From assembly GCA_020852155.1 (NCBI GenBank), contig JADZBJ010000428.1:1-5970 (forward strand): a stretch of 5,970 nt of DNA, given 5' to 3'. Below the pieces are notes generated by a model, which saw only the letters and a list, made by a program, of their open reading frames with translations, ran no database searches and was not told where the DNA came from. Origin of the DNA: Saprospiraceae bacterium (GTDB taxonomy: Bacteria > Bacteroidota > Bacteroidia > Chitinophagales > Saprospiraceae). The position numbers and the translations under genes are program-made. Positions 1 to 5,369 of the stretch are shown here, piece by piece. Position 1 is the stretch's first letter; each line of letters starts with the position of its first letter.

Positions 1-682
1 ATTTGCGGACGACACTATACAGACTTTCCGGACTCATTCGTCCGGCTTTGCGGTTCATAAATATCCAGGGCTGGTCAGTACTCGGGAACATGGCCTGATG
101 CTGCGTACGAAATGCTTCGAAAAGTTGTAGCAGATAGCCGGGCAACGGCACAAAGCGCTCTTTCCCACCCTTACCGAGTATTCGAATGATCATCCGGCTG
201 GCGTCAATATCGCTCCATTTCAGCGCAGAGGCTTCGCTTCGCCGAATACCGGTCGCGTATAATAATTCAAGGATCAGGCGATGTTGTGCGCCGGCGTAAT
301 CATCGCCGAATTCAAGGTGCGTGAACAAGGCATCCAGCTGGCTCTCCTGGAGTACCACGGGCAGGGCTTTCCCTACCCTGGGCGGCGTAACCTTTTTCAT
401 GGGGTCTTTCTCGATGTGCCCGCGTTTTTTCAAAAATTGAAAATACGTTTTCAGGCACGATAACCGACGCGAAATGCTGCGTGGCTGATCGCCGGTTTCC
501 ATACGATACACTACCCAGGCACGGATATGCAAATGCCTCAACCCGGCTACCGAGTTGAGGCATTGTTTGTCCTGACAGAATTGTATAAAACCAGTCAGGT
601 CGCTGCGGTACGCTGCCAGCGTATGCGTGGAAAAGCGCCGCTCTTGCGACAGATATTGGAAAAAAGCAACTTCGTAAAACAC
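1..682 (-). CDS. xerC: XerC/XerD-type tyrosine recombinase, C-terminus cut by window edge
   Basis: Site-specific recombinase of the phage-integrase (tyrosine recombinase) family; cellular XerC/XerD resolve chromosome dimers at dif in the cytoplasm. The first 227 residues are visible. Residues about 5-85 form the N-terminal SAM-like DNA-binding domain (QYLSQERRFSTHTLAAYRSD, later SISRRLSCLKTYFQFL). The catalytic domain follows with the box I arginine R147 (LLYATGIRRSEAS) and the beta-hairpin lysine K171 (GKGGKERFVPLP). Their 24-residue spacing equals that of R148 and K172 in E. coli XerD. The HxxR, H/W and nucleophilic Tyr motifs, about 70-80 residues, lie beyond position 1. The reading frame opens after a TGA at 686-688 and the first usable start is GTG at 680-682, which puts the family's N-terminal motif at the expected distance; no ATG fits. 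It lies 46 bp downstream of rpsU on the same strand, an arrangement recurrent in Bacteroidota, so a housekeeping XerC-like enzyme is likelier than a mobile integrase. XerC versus XerD is not settled. Confidence 0.9.
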   Translation of the reverse strand, partial: MFYEVAFFQYLSQERRFSTHTLAAYRSDLTGFIQFCQDKQCLNSVAGLRHLHIRAWVVYRMETGDQPRSISRRLSCLKTYFQFLKKRGHIEKDPMKKVTPPRVGKALPVVLQESQLDALFTHLEFGDDYAGAQHRLILELLYATGIRRSEASALKWSDIDASRMIIRILGKGGKERFVPLPGYLLQLFEAFRTQHQAMFPSTDQPWIFMNRKAGRMSPESLYSVVRK

Positions 683-728
683 GATTCAGGATATGAGTAC
701 GCCAAGGTACGCAAATCCGTCATCAGTC

Positions 729-923
729 TTAGTCATTTTTGTTGCCGTAAGTTTCTTCCTTATAAACAGCTTTGAGAACTTCGGCGCGACGCTCTACAGA
801 CGGCTTTGTAAACGCCTTGCGACGACGCAGGCTCTTCAAGATGCCCGCTTTTTCGAATTTGCGCTTGTACTTTTTGAGTACCTTGTCAATTACTTCGCCG
901 TCTTTCACTTCAACGATAAGCAT
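729..923 (-). CDS. rpsU: 30S ribosomal protein bS21
   Basis: Small-subunit ribosomal protein of 64 residues, matching the usual length in Bacteroidota. It begins MLIVEVKDGEVIDKVLKKYK and has the basic helical core KRKFEKAGILKSLRRRKAF, followed by KPSVERRAEVLKA. It sits on the 30S platform by the 3' end of 16S rRNA. In Bacteroidia, bS21 together with bS18 and bS6 sequesters the anti-Shine-Dalgarno tail; from memory, Tyr54 of Flavobacterium bS21 contacts that tail, and a tyrosine is present here at residue 54 (KAVYKEE). The ATG at 921-923 is preceded by AAAAAGGAG with a 7-nt spacer, the only strong Shine-Dalgarno sequence in this window. A TACCTTTG promoter box lies 63 bp upstream. The recombinase gene follows after 46 bp and is probably co-transcribed. 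Identity is very secure; autoregulation through the Shine-Dalgarno is an inference from work on Flavobacterium. Confidence 0.97.
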   Translation of the reverse strand: MLIVEVKDGEVIDKVLKKYKRKFEKAGILKSLRRRKAFTKPSVERRAEVLKAVYKEETYGNKND

Positions 924-930
924 GAAATTT

Positions 931-939
931 CTCCTTTTT
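931..939 (-). promoter_or_regulatory. Strong Shine-Dalgarno sequence of rpsU
   Basis: AAAAAGGAG on the minus strand, 7 nt before the rpsU ATG. No other gene start in the window (GTG 682, ATG 1118, ATG 3595, ATG 5175, ATG 5370) has a comparable purine-rich AGGAG, as expected for Bacteroidota, where most genes do without one. Its presence here is therefore notable. Confidence 0.85.
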
Positions 940-973
940 GTTTAAAAAATTAATGAAAATGTGGACTTCCCCT

Positions 974-983
974 AAAAAGGGAG
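974..983 (-). promoter_or_regulatory. Possible anti-Shine-Dalgarno segment in the rpsU leader
   Basis: CTCCCTTTTT on the minus strand can pair with the rpsU Shine-Dalgarno AAAAAGGAG (931-939) if one C bulges out, closing a loop of 34 nt. The same segment could instead form a small local hairpin, CCCT-TTTT-AGGG. The transcription start expected from the promoter box falls at about 978-982, so only part of the segment may be in the RNA. This is an inference from base complementarity only. Confidence 0.25.
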
Positions 984-985
984 CG

Positions 986-993
986 CAAAGGTA
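986..993 (-). promoter_or_regulatory. Bacteroidota-type -7 promoter box for rpsU
   Basis: TACCTTTG on the minus strand matches the TAnnTTTG -7 consensus of the primary sigma factor of Bacteroidota. It implies a transcription start near 978-982 and an rpsU leader of roughly 55-60 nt. No clear TTG/TTTG -33 element stands at the usual 17-23 nt upstream distance. The segment there is A/T-rich. Confidence 0.6.
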
Positions 994-1117
994 AGTTTTC
1001 TCTTTTGAAAAATATAATTTGGCAAAAAAAATCGAACGTTTTCTGCAAATTGAAGTTCAGGGCTTGCACTTTTTAGAAAGGGCCTTTATTTTCGTGCCAT
1101 CTATTATCTTGAATCCT

Positions 1118-1684
1118 ATGAACATTCACCCGAGTTCTGTTGTACAAAGCGGGCAGGTATTATTGGCCGAGCCTTTCATGCAAGATCCGTATTTCCAGCG
1201 CGCTGTAATATTATTGTGCGAGCATTGGGAGCATGGCAGCCTCGGATTTATCATCAACAAGCCGTTAGAGATGAAATTAAGCGACCTGTTGGCTGATTTG
1301 AGCGATGCCGATTTTGAGGTCAGTTACGGCGGGCCGGTACACACTGACACCTTACATTATTTGCACGATCTGGGTGATATCATTGATGACAGCGTCAAGG
1401 TGGCCGACGGCATCTGGATGGGCGGCGATTTTGAACAGGTCAAGGCGCTCATCAGAAATGAACTCATTACACCCGACCGGATTCGTTTTTTCATCGGTTA
1501 TTCCGGTTGGTCAGGCGGCCAACTGAATGAGGAAATCGAGGTGCGCTCGTGGGTTACGGCTGCCATGCATCCGAATTATCTTTTCAAATCGCCATCAAGC
1601 GACCTTTGGAAACAGGTCATGTATAACAAAGGGGATGTCTATGAAATTATAGCAGACATTCCGGAAGGATTGAACTGGAATTAA
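1118..1684 (+). CDS. yqgE: YqgE/AlgH family protein (DUF179)
   Basis: A 188-residue protein of the YqgE/AlgH (DUF179, UPF0301) family, whose members are about 185 residues long and whose biochemical role is not established. Family hallmarks visible are GQVLLAEPFMQDPYFQRAVI near the N-terminus, then CEHWEHGSLGFIINKPL, YGGPVHTDTLHYLH, GIWMGGDFEQVK and RFFIGYSGWSGGQLNEEIE. The C-terminus includes the SSDLWKQV segment. There is no signal peptide or membrane segment, so it is cytoplasmic. ATG 1118 is chosen because the family motif starts about 10 residues later. The frame stays open upstream to a TTG at 1019, but those 33 codons show no family similarity. There is no Shine-Dalgarno. The gene is divergent from rpsU and convergent with ade. 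Its TAA stop (1682-1684) is also the left copy of the direct repeat flanking the MITE-like element. Confidence 0.93.
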   Translation: MNIHPSSVVQSGQVLLAEPFMQDPYFQRAVILLCEHWEHGSLGFIINKPLEMKLSDLLADLSDADFEVSYGGPVHTDTLHYLHDLGDIIDDSVKVADGIWMGGDFEQVKALIRNELITPDRIRFFIGYSGWSGGQLNEEIEVRSWVTAAMHPNYLFKSPSSDLWKQVMYNKGDVYEIIADIPEGLNWN

Positions 1685-1846
1685 GAGGATGTTTAAAATT
1701 CACTCACTGGTTCAAAAAGAGCAGATTTTGCCGCCATCCTTCCCTTGTTTTTCGGGCTGAAATCCCCGCTTCACCCCGAAAAATAAGCATCGGCTATCGT
1801 CAAAATCTGCTCTTTTTGAATCCAGCAGTGAAATTGAAACAACCTC
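1685..1846. mobile_element. MITE-like 162-bp palindromic element with TAA target duplication
   Basis: A non-coding 162-bp segment that is an ungapped imperfect palindrome centred between 1765 and 1766. By hand comparison, 59 of 81 positions in one half match the reverse complement of the other. The ends are GAGGATGTTTAAAATTCACT on the left and, read inward from the right, GAGGTTGTTTCAATTTCACT. An exact 20-bp arm (1711-1730 with 1801-1820) and an inner 9-bp stem TTTTTCGGG (1748-1756 with 1775-1783) share the same centre. TAA directly precedes (1682-1684) and follows (1847-1849) the element, as expected of a 3-bp TNA target duplication made by some IS5-family subgroups. Linking it to IS5 is an inference. 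It lies between convergent yqgE and ade, so its RNA hairpin could also protect or end both transcripts. The alternative is a purely structural terminator-like repeat. Confidence 0.6.
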
Positions 1847-1865
1847 TAAACCGGATATTTCCTAC

Positions 1866-1929
1866 TTCCCGCAGATTTCGCAGATTTTCTCGCAGATTAC
1901 ACAGATTTTCTGCGAAATCTGTACGGGAA
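1866..1929. repeat. CAGATT-repeat hairpin between yqgE and ade
   Basis: Four direct CAGATT units start at 1872, 1881, 1893 and 1902 (spacing 9, 12, 9), with one inverted unit, AATCTG, at 1916-1921. The segment folds into a hairpin: 1866-1884 pairs with 1909-1929 as a 19-bp stem with a 2-nt bulge (TA, 1922-1923) and a 24-nt loop. It starts 19 bp after the ade stop codon on the ade strand. No T-run follows the stem in either direction, so it is not a classic intrinsic terminator. It may stabilise the 3' end, terminate weakly, or be a dispersed genomic repeat; CGCAGATTT-type repeats are, from general experience, common between genes in this phylum. Confidence 0.65.
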
Positions 1930-1948
1930 CACCTCCAGCATTCCCCAA

Positions 1949-3595
1949 TTACACTTCCACAGGCGCAAAATCAAAAGCCCCGACATCGAACAAACCCAGG
2001 TCTGTCATTTTCAAATCAGGAATAACCGGCAACGCCAGAAAGGATAATGACATGAATGGCGCTTTCAGCCGACATCCAAGCGTCGATTTCGTCCAGGCAT
2101 CCACCTGGGCATACTGTTTCGCCAGCGTCCAGCCATCTTCAATACTCATCAATCCGGCAATCGGCAAGGGCAATACCTGCACCTGCGCATCATGGGTACA
2201 AGCGCAGATACCACCGCCCGCATCAATCACTGCATTGACGGCTGCTGCAATGGCCGCAGCACTGACACCCACCGCAACAATATTATGAGAATCATGCGCC
2301 ACGCTACTGGCCAACGCACCCTGACGCAGCCCGAAACCTCGAACAAAACCCAACGCAGGCTTGGAAGTCGGGGCATAACGATTCACAACAGTGATCATTA
2401 ATACGTCTGATTCAAGGTCTGGCAAGACTTCACCATCAGGACTGACATCAAGCGCCTGAACAGACTTGCCCGTGACAATTTCTCCGTCGAACACTTCTAT
2501 GACTTGCACAGAAGTCTCTTTTTTCGAGGTGAAATATTGAAAATCACTGGATTTTTTCCTGAGTGCTACGAATTGATTGGGCGTTTCACAGGATAATTTT
2601 GGCAAAAAAGTCTGGCCATCGCCCGCCACCTGTTGTCCATCTATCCAGGTTGAGCGCACTTCAAAATGCGTCAGGTCGGATACTATGACAAAATCTGCCG
2701 GATCGCCTTCGCGCAGTAAGCCTACTTTTAAATGGTAATGCTCCACCGGATGCACGCAGGCCGCCCTTAAAACATCAAACAGATCACAGCCTTTTTCAAC
2801 AGCCCTGGCCACCAAACGGTTGATATGCCCTTGCGCCAGTTCGTCGGGGTGCTTGTCATCACTACAAAACATGACTTGCCGAGGGTATTCATTGATCATT
2901 GGCCACAAGGCTTCAAAATTGCGCGCGGCACTACCCTCTCGTATTAAAATATGCACGCCCAGAGCGGCTTTACCCTCCGCTTCATCAAGCGTAAAGCACT
3001 CGTGATCTGTCGAGATACCGGCTTTGAAATATTGTTCGGCCATTTCTCCTTTCAATCCAGGCGCATGACCGTCAACGGGTTTGCCGATGCGTTGAGCCGC
3101 AGCGATTTTTTTCATCACTTCCGGATCATTGTGCAACACGCCGGGGAAGTTCATCATTTCAGACAGGTAACCAATATCAGCGCGCTGCAAAAGGCGTTCG
3201 ACGGCGTCCGCATCCAACACAGCCCCGGCGGTTTCAAAAGTGGTGGCCGGCACACAGGATGGCGCGCCAAAACAGATTTTCAAAGGCGTACGTGCAGCAT
3301 CTTCCAGCATGAATAACACGCCTTCTTCGCCCAAAACGTTGGCAATTTCATGCGGATCTGAAATGGTGGCGACCGTGCCGTGCACGACGGCCATGCGCGC
3401 AAACTCCGTTGGGGGCAACATACTGCTCTCGACATGTACGTGCGCATCAATAAAACCGGGCAGGATAAACCCGTTTTCTTCAGGCACGCTGTCCAGTTCG
3501 CGAATGCTGGAAATATAACCCTGCTTCACACAAATCTCGGCTGGGTAAATCCGACGCTGGTGTAGATCAACCAGACGGGCTTGCACTGTAGTCAT
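1949..3595 (-). CDS. ade: Adenine deaminase
   Basis: Hydrolyses adenine to hypoxanthine and ammonia in purine salvage; cytoplasmic. It is a 548-residue metal-dependent amidohydrolase of the Ade family (COG1001), full length for a family of about 540-590 residues. Visible metal and active-site motifs are AHVHVESSM (H52, H54), SDPHEIANV (H82), YLSEMMNFPGV (E146), DGHAPG (H177), STDHE (H198) and FCSDDKHPDEL (D246/D247), in the order expected of the TIM barrel. The family's own C-terminal domain follows from about residue 335, with SVAHDSHNIVAVG (H434, D435, H437) and DAGGGICACTHDA. The ATG at 3593-3595 puts MTTVQARLVDLHQRRIYPAEI ahead of the barrel, as in homologues. It has no Shine-Dalgarno. 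It starts 23 bp after the cyclase stop, so co-transcription is likely. A CAGATT hairpin and the MITE-like element lie downstream. Confidence 0.96.
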   Translation of the reverse strand: MTTVQARLVDLHQRRIYPAEICVKQGYISSIRELDSVPEENGFILPGFIDAHVHVESSMLPPTEFARMAVVHGTVATISDPHEIANVLGEEGVLFMLEDAARTPLKICFGAPSCVPATTFETAGAVLDADAVERLLQRADIGYLSEMMNFPGVLHNDPEVMKKIAAAQRIGKPVDGHAPGLKGEMAEQYFKAGISTDHECFTLDEAEGKAALGVHILIREGSAARNFEALWPMINEYPRQVMFCSDDKHPDELAQGHINRLVARAVEKGCDLFDVLRAACVHPVEHYHLKVGLLREGDPADFVIVSDLTHFEVRSTWIDGQQVAGDGQTFLPKLSCETPNQFVALRKKSSDFQYFTSKKETSVQVIEVFDGEIVTGKSVQALDVSPDGEVLPDLESDVLMITVVNRYAPTSKPALGFVRGFGLRQGALASSVAHDSHNIVAVGVSAAAIAAAVNAVIDAGGGICACTHDAQVQVLPLPIAGLMSIEDGWTLAKQYAQVDAWTKSTLGCRLKAPFMSLSFLALPVIPDLKMTDLGLFDVGAFDFAPVEV

Positions 3596-3618
3596 AAAAT
3601 GTTGGTGTTACAATGTAT

Positions 3619-5175
3619 TCAATTGAGCACGTAATACATGTCTATTTCACCCCGATTTTTAACGGGTATTTTTCCGCGATACTGGCATGAAAAATCATGT
3701 TGCAACACGGCATAGGCATCGCCGGACATATTGATTTTACCGCCTTCGCCTGCTTGTTCAATACGGGCGGCAATGTTGACCGTATCGCCCCAAATATCAA
3801 ACGCAAACTTTTTGGAACCAACCACGCCTGCCACTACCGGCCCGCGATGGATACCGATGCGTGCATCATATCTCGGAAGCCCTTGTTTAACACGGGTTTC
3901 ATTCCAGTCAAACAGCCACTGTTGCATTTCACGAGCGGCCAAAACCATTTTTTTCAAATGCTCGGGCTGATCGTCGGGTACTCCGCCAGCGCACATGTAA
4001 CAATCGCCGATGGTTTTGATTTTTTCCAGTCCATAACGGGCAATGATTTCATCGAATGCTTGAAAACAGGCATCCAGTTCAGACACTAATTGTTGCGGAC
4101 TAACTTTTTCAGCAATACCTGAAAAGCCGACGAAATCAGCAAAAAGCACACTGACATCCTCGAAAAATCGCGCATCTGTACGGCCTTTTTGCTTTAGTTC
4201 ATTGGCCACCAGTGATGGGAGAATATTCAGGAGCAGGTTTTCGGAGCGCTCCTGTTCCTGTCGAATAACGTTGTTTTTTTCGGCGAGCAAACGAGCGCTC
4301 TGACGTGCTTTGAAGTAACTGAACAAGGCGCCTCCAGCCAGGATCAAAGCGCCAATAATGCCCATCAGCAGTGCATTTCGGTGGGCATTGGCTTCACCCA
4401 GGGCTAATTGTGCATTACTGACGGCCATAGAATCCATGCTGGCGAGATACAACACTGAATCCAGCATCATGCGTTGCTGCATGTACATCATTTCGGTGCG
4501 TACCTGTTCGGCGCTCATCTTGCTGATTTGCGCTTCTCTGGCTTCCAGTTCGGCCTGCAAACGCTGGCTTTGCTCCATTAATTTAGCCTCATTCTGAGCC
4601 AGGCTGCCACTTTTGGTGGCCAGTTCTTTTTTCAGCGATAACAACTCCTGACGGAGTTCCATTCTCGTTACTGGCATTTCCGGCGCTGCGGGTGGCGTTG
4701 AAGGTCCGTTACCTGACAGGTAGGCTATTCGTTCGTCAATGGCCAGCAGTTCCTTTTGACGTCCACTGGCAAGTGCCAGTCCGCGCATCCTTTGCAGATT
4801 ATCCAGCATAAGACCTTTGTCTGCTCCGTTAGTTCGATTCAGGATTTCAAGACTTTCCTCAAAACGGCCGGCGGCCTTTCTTTTTCCCTGGGCGACCATT
4901 GCTTTACCCTCCCGATTGAGGGCAATGGCACGGAGCGCGGGTTGTTTTATTTTTTTGGAAAAATCAGCCGCATCTTCGGCCATATCTTCTGCTTTTTCGG
5001 CTTGTCCTTCTTCAAAATAGGCCTCCGAAAGTGAAATCATGACCTGGGCGCGCGTTGGCCCGGAAGCAGATATTAACTGATTTTCCAGCTGTGCCACACG
5101 TAAACTTTGCGCATGTATCAGCACAGGAAATACCAGCAGCACCGCAAGTACGGTCAAGCAGGAAGTGTTTTTCAT
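3619..5175 (-). CDS. Membrane-anchored class III adenylate cyclase with exported TPR-like sensor
   Basis: A 518-residue protein predicted to make cAMP from ATP. A Sec signal peptide (1-22, ending LIHA before Q23) is followed by TPR-like helical repeats at about 30-150, a Pro-rich linker (157-168), a coiled coil (about 170-240) with a Met-rich patch (220-250), one membrane span (about 267-287), a signalling helix with SENLLLNILPSLVANELK, and a cytoplasmic class III cyclase domain (about 340-518). Catalytic residues are complete: metal Asp D347 (LFADFVGFS) and D391 (KTIGDCYM), transition-state N467 and R471 (DTVNIAARIEQ). The base-selecting pair is K387 and D460 (FAFDIWGD), which indicates ATP rather than GTP. 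A short-leader promoter box lies at 5201-5208, and there is no Shine-Dalgarno. ade follows after 23 bp. The sensed signal is unknown; the TPR boundaries are estimated by eye. Confidence 0.92.
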   Translation of the reverse strand: MKNTSCLTVLAVLLVFPVLIHAQSLRVAQLENQLISASGPTRAQVMISLSEAYFEEGQAEKAEDMAEDAADFSKKIKQPALRAIALNREGKAMVAQGKRKAAGRFEESLEILNRTNGADKGLMLDNLQRMRGLALASGRQKELLAIDERIAYLSGNGPSTPPAAPEMPVTRMELRQELLSLKKELATKSGSLAQNEAKLMEQSQRLQAELEAREAQISKMSAEQVRTEMMYMQQRMMLDSVLYLASMDSMAVSNAQLALGEANAHRNALLMGIIGALILAGGALFSYFKARQSARLLAEKNNVIRQEQERSENLLLNILPSLVANELKQKGRTDARFFEDVSVLFADFVGFSGIAEKVSPQQLVSELDACFQAFDEIIARYGLEKIKTIGDCYMCAGGVPDDQPEHLKKMVLAAREMQQWLFDWNETRVKQGLPRYDARIGIHRGPVVAGVVGSKKFAFDIWGDTVNIAARIEQAGEGGKINMSGDAYAVLQHDFSCQYRGKIPVKNRGEIDMYYVLN

Positions 5176-5200
5176 GACAACATTGAATTTAACTGCAAAT

Positions 5201-5208
5201 CAAAGGTA
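5201..5208 (-). promoter_or_regulatory. Bacteroidota-type -7 promoter box for the cyclase-ade operon
   Basis: TACCTTTG on the minus strand is an exact TAnnTTTG match and identical to the rpsU box. It lies 25 bp before the cyclase ATG, giving an expected leader of only about 20 nt. A TTTG stands 14 nt further upstream, closer than the usual 17-23 nt spacing, so the -33 element is uncertain. Confidence 0.6.
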
Positions 5209-5278
5209 ATTCCGTGTTTTTTCAAAAGACTTTGTTCGATACAATTGTCGTATTGGGGCATGAATGCATTTGATGTAA

Positions 5279-5286
5279 TAAGTTTG
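5279..5286 (+). promoter_or_regulatory. Candidate -7 promoter box for the EEP-family gene
   Basis: TAAGTTTG on the plus strand matches TAnnTTTG. A TTG at 5253-5255 lies 23 nt upstream, at the long limit of the accepted spacing. The implied leader is about 80 nt to the ATG at 5370. The rest of the 194-bp divergent gap (5176-5369) shows only short palindromes such as ACAATTGT (5241-5248), with no gene. Confidence 0.4.
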
Positions 5287-5369
5287 AGATAATCACACAG
5301 TAAATCCGCCGAAATGACGTCCTTTGCGGCAAAAATCGAGGCATAAGCCCGATCATATCAGGTCTTACC

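Noticed and set aside
312..563. 83-codon minus-strand open frame inside the recombinase
   Set aside because: It overlaps the recombinase in another frame, and only the recombinase frame carries the conserved tyrosine-recombinase motifs.
1105..1111. TATCTTG as a -7 box for yqgE
   Set aside because: It lacks one T of TAnnTTTG, has no -33 partner, and would leave a leader of only a few nucleotides; the yqgE promoter is not identified.
1019..1117. N-terminal extension of YqgE from a TTG start (33 extra codons)
   Set aside because: The extension has no family similarity, the ATG at 1118 gives the usual length, and the segment is an A/T-rich divergent promoter region.
1748..1783. Inner stem TTTTTCGGG/CCCGAAAAA as a standard intrinsic terminator
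   Set aside because: The loop is 18 nt and the stem shares its exact centre with the whole 162-bp palindrome, so it is better read as part of that element; terminator activity remains possible.
2951..3316. 121-codon plus-strand open frame opposite ade
   Set aside because: It is antisense to a well-conserved part of adenine deaminase and is explained by that gene's codon composition.
3596..3618. TACATTG in the cyclase-ade gap as an ade promoter
   Set aside because: It is one T short of TAnnTTTG and lies in a 23-bp gap; co-transcription is the simpler explanation.
3697..4089. 130-codon plus-strand open frame opposite the cyclase domain
   Set aside because: It is the antisense shadow of the catalytic domain, with no recognisable protein features.
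5241..5248. ACAATTGT palindrome as an operator
   Set aside because: It is only 8 bp with no extension of symmetry, and could easily occur by chance in A/T-rich intergenic DNA.
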